A stretch of DNA of 62,963 nucleotides from an uncultured Lachnospiraceae bacterium (GTDB lineage Bacteria; Bacillota; Clostridia; Lachnospirales; Lachnospiraceae): contig CACZBM010000025.1 of assembly GCA_902779445.1 (NCBI GenBank), forward strand, positions 1-62,963, written 5' to 3'. The notes under the pieces were generated by a model. It was given only the letters and a program-made list of their open reading frames with translations. It was not told where the DNA came from and made no database searches. The position numbers were made by a program, and so were the translations under genes. Each line of letters opens with the position of its first letter. Positions within the stretch are counted from its first letter, which is position 1. Shown here piece after piece: positions 7,517-17,526 of this stretch.

Positions 7517-10342
7517 ATGAGCAGGATATATTCATTCTACAAAGTATTTAAGACAAAGAAACACGCGTATCTAATATCATATACGGTGCTTTTTTGTATT
7601 GTCTCGATCCTTGTGTTCTGGTATTTTCCGGTATTCCATAAGAGCTTTATCTGGCAGCAGGACGGATTAAAACAGCATTATAACGGGCTTTTATATTACA
7701 GTAAGTACCTGAAAAAGATCATTTCAGTGCTTATGAACCAGCATAAACTGACGCTTCCCATGTGGGATTTTTCCATTGGATACGGCTCTGACATTATCAC
7801 GACACTGCATTACTACGCCATCGGAGATCCGCTGACTCTTATTTCAGCTTTTGTACCTGTTTCGGTAATGGAGTATTTCTATGCTTTTCTCTTTTTCCTT
7901 CGTTCCTATATCGGAGGGCTTGGGTTTTCAAAGCTGTCTCTTTCGAGAGGAAACAGCCGCTTCTATACCCTGATCGGGGCACTCATTTACTGCTTTTCGG
8001 CTTTCGGGCTGATACTTGGTCTGATGCACGGAATCTTTATGGTGCCTGTATGTTATTTCCCCTGGATCATATATGGGATAGAGAAGATATACAGGGGAAA
8101 GAGCCCTGTGATTTTCATACTGTCAACAGCAGCGGCAGCCGCAGCTAATTTCTACTTCTTTTATATGGAGTTCGTGCTCGCTGTACTGTACGCATTGCAT
8201 CTCTTCATAATTGAGGAAAAGGGAAAGTACGCTGTCAGACAGCCTGTTAAAGTGTATTCACTGGATCTCCTGAAGACTTTTCTTAAATTCATCCTTTACG
8301 GATTGGATGCATTTCTGCTCTCTGCAGTTATCCTGCTGCCGGTATTAAATCTCATGTTTTCATCAGAGAGATTTGCGGCGGACAAGTATGTGCCGGTCTT
8401 ATACGAATTCAGGCACTATCTGGATATAGCAGCTGACTTTATGATAACAAGGAACGCAGGCAGCTGGACCATGATGGGATACACAGCAGTTGGTGCCTTT
8501 GCAGTCATATTACTGTTTACGGACAGTTCTCTTGAGACCGCTGCTGATAAAAAAAGGAAGCAGGTAAGAGACAGATTTATATGTCTTACATTTTTTACGC
8601 TGATACCGGCCTGCGGATTTTTCCTTAACGGATTTGCATATGTAACAAACCGGTGGACCTTTGCATATGCACTGTCTGTTGCCATGATAGTAGCCACCGT
8701 ACTTCCGGATATCCATTTATTTGATCCTGAGCGAAAAAACAGGTTCAGGATAGTTCTCTTTGCTCTGATCTGGCTGGGGACCGCCTTCTTTTTTGTCAGA
8801 AAAGAGGAGTCGCTTCTTTCATTTGTCCTTCTTCTTGCTCTTACGATCGTGCTTTTGAGTGAAGAGACCCCGAGAGGATTTTATAAATATGCTGTTTTCA
8901 TAGTGACGGTTTTGTGCCTTTTCCTTAACGGATGGTACGCATATTCCACAGCTGAAACCGGCTTTCTTGACGAATATCAGAATTTCCATGAAGCTGATGA
9001 TCACCTTCTGAATAAGAATCCAAACAGCATACTGAATGAGAACGGAAAAGATGGCTTTTTCAGGACTGAGATCTCAGGGCTTGATACCACGCAGAACAGT
9101 TCCATACAGACAGGGTTTAAGGGGACACAGTTCTACTTTTCACTCACAAGTCCCTATGTGTCGGACTTTATCAACAGTATGTTTCTAAACTGGCCGAAAG
9201 ACTATGATTATGACGGGGTTGAGAGCCGGGCGGGACTGGAAGCTCTTGCGGCCGTCAGGTATTATATCGCGGGAGAGGGAGATCTCTGGAAGGTTCCTGC
9301 AGGGTTTGAAAAGATCAGGGAAGAAGATACTGCATCAGGTCATGCTTTTCTTTATGAGAATAAAAACGCCCTGCCTCTTGGATATACCGTGGATTCTTTC
9401 ATATCAAGACAGGCGTTTGATAAAGAAAAAGTGACAGGACGCCAGAACGCACTCCTTTCGGGAGCAGTGGTATCTGATGCGGACGGAGAAAAATTAAAGG
9501 CAGCGGGATATAAGGAAACCGGCATTACGGATGATTCCATAGATGTGCTGAAGGGCGTTACAGGCAGTGGAGACATGGATCTTAGTGATAACAGCTTTAC
9601 GGTCAGAAGGAATGCGCTGGTTAACATAACGTTTGAGGGAACAGAAGATTCGGAAACCTATCTATTCTTTAAGGGACTTAAATATAAAGGTTATAAGGAA
9701 AGAGAGAGGTATGATAAGGGAGCCTGGGCAGGTCTCACACCATACGAGCAGGCGAAGGTCAATGATAAAAACCAGACTGATGCAAGACCCTCCGTTACAA
9801 GCATTATGGCAGAGATGGACGGGAAACAACAGATCCTGGAATTCTACAATTCCCGGAATGATTTCTATTGCGGAAGAGAGAATTTCCTTATTAATCTCGG
9901 AGAAACCGGAAAGGGTGAAAAGACTGTCACTTTAAGCTTCAGGGAAAGCGGAGTATATTCTTTTGATTCACTGGAGGTCAGAAGCCAGCCTGTGGCAACA
10001 GTACTTGAAAAGACAGGTTCTCTGCAGAAAGAAGTGCTTAAGGATATAGAGATCGGACAGGATATCGTTACCGGTAATATCGAGCTGTCCGGTAAAAAGA
10101 TACTCATGCTGTCAATCCCCTATAGCAAAGGCTGGAAAGCATATGTGGACGGAGTCGGTACGGAAGTGATCAGGGGAGATCTTATGTACATGGCTGTTCC
10201 TGTGGAAAAGGGTTTCCACAGCATCATGCTGAAGTACGAGACACCCTGCCTCAGAGCCGGAGCAGTTATGGGAGTGATCGGTATCGTTTTATTTGTTTTT
10301 GTGGTATATTTGCATAAGAGGTGGTCAGATTATGAAAGTTAA
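7517..10342 (+). CDS. YfhO-family polytopic membrane glycosyltransferase
   Basis: A 941-residue protein with a first membrane segment at about residues 19-38, an early FIWQQDGLKQHY loop and about a dozen further membrane segments. From about residue 470 comes a large outside domain, then a last membrane helix near the C-terminus. That is the architecture of YfhO proteins (GT-C-like), which in Bacillus and Listeria are linked to adding GlcNAc or other sugars to teichoic acids from polyprenyl-P-sugars. A GtrB-like GT2 two genes downstream could supply the lipid-linked donor. The stop overlaps the next gene by 11 bp. Confidence 0.85.
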   Translation: MSRIYSFYKVFKTKKHAYLISYTVLFCIVSILVFWYFPVFHKSFIWQQDGLKQHYNGLLYYSKYLKKIISVLMNQHKLTLPMWDFSIGYGSDIITTLHYYAIGDPLTLISAFVPVSVMEYFYAFLFFLRSYIGGLGFSKLSLSRGNSRFYTLIGALIYCFSAFGLILGLMHGIFMVPVCYFPWIIYGIEKIYRGKSPVIFILSTAAAAAANFYFFYMEFVLAVLYALHLFIIEEKGKYAVRQPVKVYSLDLLKTFLKFILYGLDAFLLSAVILLPVLNLMFSSERFAADKYVPVLYEFRHYLDIAADFMITRNAGSWTMMGYTAVGAFAVILLFTDSSLETAADKKRKQVRDRFICLTFFTLIPACGFFLNGFAYVTNRWTFAYALSVAMIVATVLPDIHLFDPERKNRFRIVLFALIWLGTAFFFVRKEESLLSFVLLLALTIVLLSEETPRGFYKYAVFIVTVLCLFLNGWYAYSTAETGFLDEYQNFHEADDHLLNKNPNSILNENGKDGFFRTEISGLDTTQNSSIQTGFKGTQFYFSLTSPYVSDFINSMFLNWPKDYDYDGVESRAGLEALAAVRYYIAGEGDLWKVPAGFEKIREEDTASGHAFLYENKNALPLGYTVDSFISRQAFDKEKVTGRQNALLSGAVVSDADGEKLKAAGYKETGITDDSIDVLKGVTGSGDMDLSDNSFTVRRNALVNITFEGTEDSETYLFFKGLKYKGYKERERYDKGAWAGLTPYEQAKVNDKNQTDARPSVTSIMAEMDGKQQILEFYNSRNDFYCGRENFLINLGETGKGEKTVTLSFRESGVYSFDSLEVRSQPVATVLEKTGSLQKEVLKDIEIGQDIVTGNIELSGKKILMLSIPYSKGWKAYVDGVGTEVIRGDLMYMAVPVEKGFHSIMLKYETPCLRAGAVMGVIGIVLFVFVVYLHKRWSDYES

Positions 10343-12140
10343 GATCGCGGAATATATTGCGGATTTTCTGGTTAATCACAAGGTAGATACCGTATTTACG
10401 GTTACAGGCGGTGGAGCGATGCACTTAAACGATGCATTCGGGCATCATAAGGGGCTTCGCTGTGTATATAATCATCACGAGCAGGCATCAGCCATTGCCG
10501 CAGAGGGATATACCCGTCTCACGGGAAAGGTGGCTGCTGTATGTGTGACAAGCGGACCCGGAGGCACTAACGCCATAACGGGAGTCTTTGACTGCTGGGT
10601 GGATTCGGTTCCTATGTTTGTGGTATCCGGTCAGGTTAAAAGAGAGACGACTGTAAGATACACAGGATGTGGCCTGAGGCAGCTCGGAGATCAGGAATGC
10701 GACATTGTAAGTGTTGTAGAGCCGATCACCAAGTTTGCGGTTATGATCACAAACCCGAATGAGATCAGGTACCAGCTTGAAAAGGCATGGTATCTTGCTA
10801 CTCACGGCAGAAGAGGACCGGTCTGGATAGATGTGCCCCTTGACATACAGGGAACGCTTATAGACACTGACCATCTCACCGGATTCGAAAGTGAGAACAC
10901 AGAAAGCATCGAACAGCCGGTATTTGATAAATCCGATGCGGATAAGATCCTTCAGAAACTGGAGGATTCCAGGAGACCTGTTATCCTGGCAGGAGAGGGG
11001 ATAAGGCTAGGCGAAGCATATAAGGAATTTATTGAAACCACCAGCGCCCTTAAGATTCCTGTAGTTACATGCTGGAATGCCCAGGATCTCCTCTGGGATA
11101 CAAACCCCTATTACATAGGAATTCCGGGGACAGTAGGTCAAAGAGCTGCTAATTTTGTGGCTCAGGCAGCAGATCTTCTGATAGTCCTGGGTTGCAGGAT
11201 GAATATCCGGAATATCAGCTATAACAAATTTGAATTTGCGAAAAACGCATATAAGATACAGGTCGATATAGATGAAAAAGAGTTATGTAAACCTACCGTA
11301 AAGATAGATATGCCCATACATGCAGATGTTAAGGATGTATGCGCGGAACTTGCCCATGCAGCCATAGATGAGATAGGTGATCACAGGGCCTGGCTCAGAT
11401 GGTGTAAGGGGCTGAAAAAGCGTTATCCTGTGACGAAGCCTGAGTACTTTGAAAAAAGTAAGCCTATGAACCCCTACGCTTTCTTAAGTATTCTTTCAGA
11501 CAATCTCTCAAATTCGGATGCTGTGATCTGCGGAAACGGTGCTGCGTGTGTACAGGTTTTCCAGAGCATCAGACTGAAGAAGGGCACCAGGATATTTACA
11601 AATTCAGGATCGGCTGAAATGGGATTTGCGCTTCCGGCATCGCTTGGAGCAGCTGTATCCGGCAGCGGGAAAAGGATAATAACCATAGACGGCGACGGAT
11701 CCTTTATGATGAATATGCAGGAACTGCAGACCATTAGTCATAATGATCTGAATATAAAGATGATCATCCTGAATAATAACGGGTATCATTCCATAAGGCA
11801 GACCCAGAGGAATCTCTTTAAAGGCAGGGATCATGTGGGGATCGATCCGGACAGCGGCGTGTCCTTCCCTGATCTTAAGAAACTCGCTGCCGCCTTTGGG
11901 ATTTCGTATATGAAGATAGATTCAATTTCCAGCGTTGAGACGAAGATCAAAAAAGCCATTAACAGCGAAGGAGCCATGATCATAGAGGCAGTCCTTGACC
12001 CTGCACAGGATTTTGAACCGAAGACATCGTCAAAGATGCTTCCGGACGGAACAATGGAATCGGCACCTCTTGATGATATGTTCCCGTTCCTTCCGAAGTG
12101 GGAGTACGAGGCTGTTAAAGCAGAAGCGGAAAGAATATGA
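10332..12140 (+). CDS. Thiamine-diphosphate enzyme, acetolactate-synthase fold (YerE-like candidate)
   Basis: About 602 residues. The N-terminal PYR domain has the conserved Glu in NHHEQASAIAAEGY, a central domain follows, and the C-terminal PP domain carries GDGSF and the NNNGYHS motif for ThDP-Mg binding. The ATG at 10332 is preferred over the longer frame from 10293 because AGAGGTGG lies just upstream. ThDP enzymes of this group next to rfbFGH include YerE, which adds a two-carbon unit from pyruvate to CDP-4-keto-3,6-dideoxyglucose. A similar role here is inferred from context; acetolactate synthase proper is less likely as no small subunit is present. Confidence 0.85.
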   Translation: MKVKIAEYIADFLVNHKVDTVFTVTGGGAMHLNDAFGHHKGLRCVYNHHEQASAIAAEGYTRLTGKVAAVCVTSGPGGTNAITGVFDCWVDSVPMFVVSGQVKRETTVRYTGCGLRQLGDQECDIVSVVEPITKFAVMITNPNEIRYQLEKAWYLATHGRRGPVWIDVPLDIQGTLIDTDHLTGFESENTESIEQPVFDKSDADKILQKLEDSRRPVILAGEGIRLGEAYKEFIETTSALKIPVVTCWNAQDLLWDTNPYYIGIPGTVGQRAANFVAQAADLLIVLGCRMNIRNISYNKFEFAKNAYKIQVDIDEKELCKPTVKIDMPIHADVKDVCAELAHAAIDEIGDHRAWLRWCKGLKKRYPVTKPEYFEKSKPMNPYAFLSILSDNLSNSDAVICGNGAACVQVFQSIRLKKGTRIFTNSGSAEMGFALPASLGAAVSGSGKRIITIDGDGSFMMNMQELQTISHNDLNIKMIILNNNGYHSIRQTQRNLFKGRDHVGIDPDSGVSFPDLKKLAAAFGISYMKIDSISSVETKIKKAINSEGAMIIEAVLDPAQDFEPKTSSKMLPDGTMESAPLDDMFPFLPKWEYEAVKAEAERI

Positions 12141-13129
12141 GTAAAAAAGTTATAAGCATAATGATACCCTGCTTTAATGAGGTTGAAAACGTAGGGCCCA
12201 TCAGTGAAAAGATAGTGGAGATAATGGAAAATGATCTTCCCGAATATGATTATGAGCTGCTTTTCATAGACAATTTTTCAACAGACGGAACAAGAGACAG
12301 ACTGGAAGAGATCTGCGCAGGTAATAAAAAGATAAAAGCGATCTTTAACGTGACTAATTTTGGACAGTTTAATTCGCCTTTTTACGGAATGTGTCAGACT
12401 ACCGGAGACTGCACCATTTCCATGGCCTGTGATTTTCAGGATCCGCCGGAACTCATACCGGAATTTGTGAGGGAATGGGAAAACGGTTATAAGATCGTAA
12501 GTGCCATTAAGAGCAGCAGTAAGGAAAACCCGTTAATATATTTCCTGCGTACCATGTATTACAAAATCATAAAGAATATGTCAGACGTGAAGATGATCGA
12601 GAATTTCACGGGAACCGGGCTTTATGACAGATCTTTTATAAACCTTATAAAGAAGCTGGACGATCCTATACCGTTCCTTCGCGGGATAGTAGCGGAATAC
12701 AACTTTAAGCGGAAGGAGATCCCCTTTACGCAGCCGAAGAGAAGGGCAGGACAGACAAGCAATAATTTCTACAAACTCTATGATGCTGCCATGCTTTCCA
12801 TAACATCCTATACAAAGGTGGGGCTGAGACTCGCTACATTCCTCGGGTTCTTTGCAGGGGTGATCAGCCTGTTTGTGGCCGTATATTATATGGTGATGAA
12901 GCTTACCCACTGGTACAGCTTTTCGGCAGGATATGCGCCCATGGTGATCGGAGTATTCCTGATCGGATCCCTGCAGCTCTTTTTTATAGGTTTTATGGGT
13001 GAGTATATCCTGAACATAAATACCCGGATAATGCACAGACCATTGGTGGTAGAAGAAAAACGGATCAATTTTGATGATAAACCGGAGTCTTCTGAAGACC
13101 ATCCGGATGATGAAAAGAATGAAGCTTGA
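12137..13129 (+). CDS. GT2 glycosyltransferase, GtrB/ArnC type (polyprenyl-P-sugar synthase)
   Basis: An N-terminal GT-A domain opens with ISIMIPCFNEVENV, with DNFSTDG and CDFQDPPE as the nucleotide/metal motifs. Two membrane helices at about residues 232-255 and 270-295 close the protein. This layout is that of dolichyl-/undecaprenyl-phosphate sugar synthases, which make the lipid-linked monosaccharide used by GT-C enzymes outside the membrane. It overlaps the ThDP gene by 4 bp. It is the natural partner of the YfhO, PTPS-related and GT-C proteins in this locus. Confidence 0.9.
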   Translation: MSKKVISIMIPCFNEVENVGPISEKIVEIMENDLPEYDYELLFIDNFSTDGTRDRLEEICAGNKKIKAIFNVTNFGQFNSPFYGMCQTTGDCTISMACDFQDPPELIPEFVREWENGYKIVSAIKSSSKENPLIYFLRTMYYKIIKNMSDVKMIENFTGTGLYDRSFINLIKKLDDPIPFLRGIVAEYNFKRKEIPFTQPKRRAGQTSNNFYKLYDAAMLSITSYTKVGLRLATFLGFFAGVISLFVAVYYMVMKLTHWYSFSAGYAPMVIGVFLIGSLQLFFIGFMGEYILNINTRIMHRPLVVEEKRINFDDKPESSEDHPDDEKNEA

Positions 13130-14135
13130 CGTACTCTATCAGTTCAACGAGAAATATGCTCCATATGCCGGTGCCAGCATAGCATCCCTTTTGGAAAACA
13201 ATAAGCATATGGATCAGATACGTATATTTATCCTGGGAGAAGAACTCTCCCAGTTTTCCTGTGCGAGATTCAGGACCTTATCGGCAGAGTATGGCAGGTG
13301 TTTAAGTTTTGTGAATACCGAGAGCCTCGTGGTACTTATGAAGGAAATGAACATGCCTTCATACAGGGGTTCATATGCTGCAAATATGAGACTATTCCTT
13401 TCCTTCATCCTGGGGGATGATGTGGACAGGCTTCTTTATCTCGATGCAGATACTATCGTGACCGGAAAGCTGGATGAACTCTGTGAGATAGACATGGGAG
13501 ATCATCCTGTGGCCATGTGTCTTGATTCCCTTGTCCGCAGACATAAAAAGAGACTCGGTTTTAATATGGCCGACTTTTACTATAATTCCGGAGTTATTCT
13601 CTTTTCAATGGATAAGTGGAGAGAGAAAAGATGCTCGGAACGGATAGCGGACCACGTAAGGAATGTCAGAGCATGGTATGCTTCTCCGGATCAGGATCTT
13701 CTGAACGTGGTTCTAAAGGGCGAGATAATGAAGCTGAGTCCCAGATATAATATCCAGCCGGCTTATATTGCGTTTCCGTTAAAAGATTATTTCAGGACAT
13801 TTGGGGGAAAGGGTTTCTATACTCCTGAAGAACTGAGATCCGGAGTGATCAGCCCTGTGATATATCATTTCTTCAGATTTGTAGGGGAGTTCCCGTGGCA
13901 CAGAAATAACGTGCACCCGGATAATGACCTTTTTGATAAGTACATTGCCATATCCCCATGGAACGACTATGTTAAACAGCCGGCTGATTCCTCGCTTATA
14001 CTGAAGTTTGAGAAGCTGCTGTACAAGCGTATACCAAGAGGGGTGTTTATCAGGATCTTCCGTATAGCATATGAGGATTTTATAAAAAAGGCCAATAAGG
14101 ATTCGCTTAAATTTAAGACCAACAGACATATGTAG
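13119..14135 (+). CDS. GT8-family glycosyltransferase
   Basis: The protein begins MKLDVLYQFNEKYAPYAG, like LgtC/GspA GT8 enzymes. LYLDADTIVTG carries the DxD metal motif, NSGVILFSM and the SPDQDLLN block bind donor and acceptor, and a C-terminal basic stretch may touch the membrane. Three start codons lie within 12 bp (13107, 13110, 13119); I prefer 13119, which puts the first strand at the normal position, but the ribosome site is weak. It overlaps the GT2 gene by 11 bp. A retaining galactosyl- or glucosyltransferase is likely; the donor is not readable. Confidence 0.9.
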   Translation: MKLDVLYQFNEKYAPYAGASIASLLENNKHMDQIRIFILGEELSQFSCARFRTLSAEYGRCLSFVNTESLVVLMKEMNMPSYRGSYAANMRLFLSFILGDDVDRLLYLDADTIVTGKLDELCEIDMGDHPVAMCLDSLVRRHKKRLGFNMADFYYNSGVILFSMDKWREKRCSERIADHVRNVRAWYASPDQDLLNVVLKGEIMKLSPRYNIQPAYIAFPLKDYFRTFGGKGFYTPEELRSGVISPVIYHFFRFVGEFPWHRNNVHPDNDLFDKYIAISPWNDYVKQPADSSLILKFEKLLYKRIPRGVFIRIFRIAYEDFIKKANKDSLKFKTNRHM

Positions 14136-14145
14136 TAGGCAATTT

Positions 14146-15195
14146 ATGAAGCTGTCAGTTATCGTACCCGTATATAATACAAAAAAAGAATATTTGAGAG
14201 CCTGCATGGAAAGCCTCTTATTTGGGCAGAATATTACGGAATATGAGGTTATAGCAGTAAATGACGGATCTACAAACGGATGCGAAGAAATACTCGAAGA
14301 ATATGCCTGTGATAACGATAAACTGGTTTACATAAATCAGGAAAACGGCGGTACGAGTGTTGCCAGAAATACCGGTATCCTAAACGCTAAGGGTGAATAC
14401 ATTCTTTTCGTGGATGCTGATGATTATGTATCTCCGGATATGCTGAAGACCGTTTATGAAGCAATGATGCAAAGAAATACGGACATTCTCTTCTTCGGGT
14501 ATGCAACTAAATATACCAATAAAGAGATAAAGCGGGTGCTTGGGAAACCCGATTCGTCCCTCTGGAACAGAGATACACTGGAACTTGCTATCCTTAAAGG
14601 GAATCCTGCCCTTGGTCCTGTGGAAGTGGGGGCACCCTGGGGAAAACTCATAAAGAGCAGTGTAATAAAAGAAAACGGACTCCGCTATACGGAGGGGCTT
14701 ATTAAAGGACAGGACACGGTGTTTATGCTCTCGGTTTTTGAACACTGTACAAGCTTTTCGTACCTGCCGTATCTCGGATATCACTACAGGATATCCGGGG
14801 GTTCGATCAGCAGAAGGTATAACCCGGCTATAGTGGAGATAATGGAGAAAACACTGGGAGCGTATTCGGATTTTGTGGAGAAATACGGTAAAGGCGATGA
14901 ATTTGCCGATGCTGTGAGACAAAAGTATTGTAAAGTAATGCTGGGAGAATACCTGGAACTCAATTATCTTCATAAGGATAATAAAAAACCACTCAAGGAC
15001 AGAGAAAACGATTTCCGAAGCATTATTGAGCGGGATCCGTACCGGGAAGTGATCGGGAGGACCGATCAGAGTAAAATGGGAATGATCCAGAAGGTTTACA
15101 TAACATTACTCAAAAAGAGGAAAACCGGGCAGCTGTTTGCCCTGAAAAAGACGGAGATGAGACTTAAGGATCTCATAGTAAGGAAATATGTTTGA
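14146..15195 (+). CDS. GT2-family glycosyltransferase
   Basis: A 349-residue inverting GT-A enzyme. The N-terminus reads MKLSVIVPVYNT, AVNDGSTNG is the nucleotide site and FVDADDYVSPDML the DxD region. GQDTVFML near residue 190 matches the acceptor/catalytic ED-like block of EpsJ/WfgS-type transferases. The C-terminal third is helical and basic. It lies 10 bp after the GT8 gene and overlaps the next gene by 8 bp. Confidence 0.92.
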   Translation: MKLSVIVPVYNTKKEYLRACMESLLFGQNITEYEVIAVNDGSTNGCEEILEEYACDNDKLVYINQENGGTSVARNTGILNAKGEYILFVDADDYVSPDMLKTVYEAMMQRNTDILFFGYATKYTNKEIKRVLGKPDSSLWNRDTLELAILKGNPALGPVEVGAPWGKLIKSSVIKENGLRYTEGLIKGQDTVFMLSVFEHCTSFSYLPYLGYHYRISGGSISRRYNPAIVEIMEKTLGAYSDFVEKYGKGDEFADAVRQKYCKVMLGEYLELNYLHKDNKKPLKDRENDFRSIIERDPYREVIGRTDQSKMGMIQKVYITLLKKRKTGQLFALKKTEMRLKDLIVRKYV

Positions 15196-17434
15196 ATTTA
15201 TACGAAAAAGTGAGCACAGATCATCGTACATCATCGAGATCATCCTTCTGCTTATTGTTGTATGCACCGCATTTTTAAGGGTTCAGATGGATGATGATAA
15301 GTACTTTGATCTCTATGATTTCGAAGAGCTTCCGGATAATGTTGACCTTATCGACGGTGTGGTGACCGTCAGGGAAGATACAGGGTTAAAGGAGGATGAT
15401 ATATTTGCGGTTATTCCGGCTATGCACCTGAACAGGGGACACTACACTACGGAATTAAGCCATGAGAGCGATACTGATTTTAAGTGCCGGATCTATGATA
15501 AGGACAGACTCCTTAAGGAAGAAACTCTTAAAGCCGGGAGTGCAGAAACAAATATCGATCTTGATCTTCAGGATGATATTTATAATCTCAGGCTCGTTTT
15601 TTCCTATCCCGGAAAGGGTACCGTTACCCTTAAGCACGTCACAATACATGCAGGCAGCCTGTTATATACGGATACCATAATATATGCGCTCCTTATTATT
15701 GTCATGATCCTGTTTGTGTTCAGCCATTACAGGAAACTTGGAGAGGATGAGGACGGAGAGGAAAGAAAAAGGTTCTTTATCCTGCTTGTTGCCGCTGTTA
15801 TCATTATCAATTACCCCGCATACAGACATTATATCCAGGGAGGTGCTGACTTTGACCACCACCTTTCCAGAATAGAAAATATTAGAACAGAGCTCCTTAG
15901 GGGACAGTTTCCGGTTGTGATCTATCCGGAAGCATTCGGAGGCCGTGGGGGAATGGGTGCTTTATACCCCAGTGTCTTTCTGTATATCCCGGCAGTCCTC
16001 CGTATCCTTGGCATGTCAATACCGGGAGCCTATAAAGTCTTTGAAGTACTGATGAATACAGTGTCAATGTTTGCCGCATGGTATGCAGTGATAAGGATAA
16101 CCGGCAACCGGCATGCAGCATTTGTCTCATCGGTTTTGTATGCGGTCTTACCATACAGGATCCTTGTATTGTATTTCAGAGATGCCGTGGGAGAAGCACA
16201 GGGAGTATTGTTTATTCCGTTTGTGATCGCAGGGCTGTATGACTGTATTGAAGGAGACAGAAAAAAGTGGATACCGCTTGCGATAGGCATGGCAGGCGCT
16301 ATGAATTGCCATACCTTAAGTGTCGGGATGCTGGGGATAATATGTATTGTATTTGGATTAGTTTACATAAAACAGATCGTAAATGAAAAAAGATATGTGC
16401 CGCTTCTTAAATCAGTGGCTTTGTTCCTGCTTTTGTCAGCATGGACACTGATCCCTTTTATATACTATTATGGATCGGATATTGACCTGGTAAAATGGCT
16501 GGCTGTTAAGGATTTTTCACGGGCAGCGATCATACCGGCTCAATTATTTATGTTAACCAAGGGTATGGGCTCCCATTCCACCAATGGACTTTCAAAGGGC
16601 ATAGTTGGAGAGGATGGAATGTCCCTGGGCTTTATGGGAATAGCCTTTTTAATACTGATCATATTAGATCTGACAAATAAAAGGGAAAGGGACAACAGGG
16701 ACAGGTTTGCATATGTGCTTTTTCTGATCAGCTGCATGTTCAATTTTATGTCAACCTCGATCTTTCCGTGGGCCACACTGGAGAAGTTCGCGTTTATCAA
16801 TGATATTGTGAGAATGATCCAGTTTCCTACCAGATTCCAGTCCATCGGCCTCTCGTTTCTCGTTATATCGGGAGTGGTGATACTGTATGATTCAAAGGTT
16901 TTTGATAGCAGCAGAAAACTTATAACTGTCTTTATTCTGAGTTTTTCTCTGCTTCAGGGATTTATGATGATGGATTCATTCCTGGCAGAGAATGAACATA
17001 TGACAACCGCTTTTACTCCTGATCTGATAGATGAATTTGTAAATGACTATGTTCCGTTTGGGTTTGATAAGCATAAATACAAGGATGAACCGGAATGTGA
17101 CGGGGCTGAGGTTCTTTCATATTACAGGAATGATACAAATTCATATGTAGTGATCGGAAGTGGAGAAGAGACAATGGTTAAAATGCCTCTTGTGATCTTT
17201 AAGGGATACAGGGCATGTACGGAAGACGGGAACGATATCCCGGTATATAAGGGAGAGAACGGAGAATTGTGTGTGAAGGTTCCCGCTTCGGATCTGGAAC
17301 GGAAATTCAGGGTATTTTACGACTATCCTGTTTACTTTACGATTGCGGCATTGATCACTGTTTTTGCAGTACTGTGGATGATAGTATTACATGGACGCGA
17401 GTCGTTTACAGTACTCCAAAAGAAAGCCGGTTGA
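15188..17434 (+). CDS. PTPS-related (PF10131-like) polytopic membrane protein
   Basis: A 748-residue protein with an N-terminal membrane helix (about 16-34), an outside beta-rich domain of some 120 residues, and about ten membrane segments from residue 165 on. The loop with GGADFDHHLSRIENI near residue 218 followed by GQFPVVIYPEAFGGRG is the signature of the '6-pyruvoyl-tetrahydropterin-synthase-related' membrane family, whose name misleads: members look like GT-C transferases. A soluble C-terminal beta domain and a final helix resemble YfhO. It is probably an outside-acting glycosyltransferase. Confidence 0.82.
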   Translation: MFEFIRKSEHRSSYIIEIILLLIVVCTAFLRVQMDDDKYFDLYDFEELPDNVDLIDGVVTVREDTGLKEDDIFAVIPAMHLNRGHYTTELSHESDTDFKCRIYDKDRLLKEETLKAGSAETNIDLDLQDDIYNLRLVFSYPGKGTVTLKHVTIHAGSLLYTDTIIYALLIIVMILFVFSHYRKLGEDEDGEERKRFFILLVAAVIIINYPAYRHYIQGGADFDHHLSRIENIRTELLRGQFPVVIYPEAFGGRGGMGALYPSVFLYIPAVLRILGMSIPGAYKVFEVLMNTVSMFAAWYAVIRITGNRHAAFVSSVLYAVLPYRILVLYFRDAVGEAQGVLFIPFVIAGLYDCIEGDRKKWIPLAIGMAGAMNCHTLSVGMLGIICIVFGLVYIKQIVNEKRYVPLLKSVALFLLLSAWTLIPFIYYYGSDIDLVKWLAVKDFSRAAIIPAQLFMLTKGMGSHSTNGLSKGIVGEDGMSLGFMGIAFLILIILDLTNKRERDNRDRFAYVLFLISCMFNFMSTSIFPWATLEKFAFINDIVRMIQFPTRFQSIGLSFLVISGVVILYDSKVFDSSRKLITVFILSFSLLQGFMMMDSFLAENEHMTTAFTPDLIDEFVNDYVPFGFDKHKYKDEPECDGAEVLSYYRNDTNSYVVIGSGEETMVKMPLVIFKGYRACTEDGNDIPVYKGENGELCVKVPASDLERKFRVFYDYPVYFTIAALITVFAVLWMIVLHGRESFTVLQKKAG

Positions 17435-17459
17435 AGTAAGAGAGTATCAAAGGTATAAT
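17431..17459 (+). promoter_or_regulatory. Sigma-A-type promoter for the nucleotide-sugar dehydrogenase
   Basis: TTGAAG (17431-17436), a 17-bp spacer and TATAAT (17454-17459) form a near-consensus promoter whose -35 overlaps the stop codon of the PTPS-related gene. It starts a new transcription unit about 68 bp ahead of the next ATG. Confidence 0.7.
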
Positions 17460-17526
17460 CGTTCATGTTTGTGATTCAGTACGTTTGGCGTGCGGATCAT
17501 ATTATAAAACTATAGGAGACAGGAAA

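Noticed and set aside
10332..12140. Acetolactate synthase large subunit for branched-chain amino acids
   Set aside because: No regulatory subunit or ilv genes nearby; it is overlapped by YfhO and GT2 genes in a sugar locus next to rfbFGH, so a sugar-modifying role is more likely.
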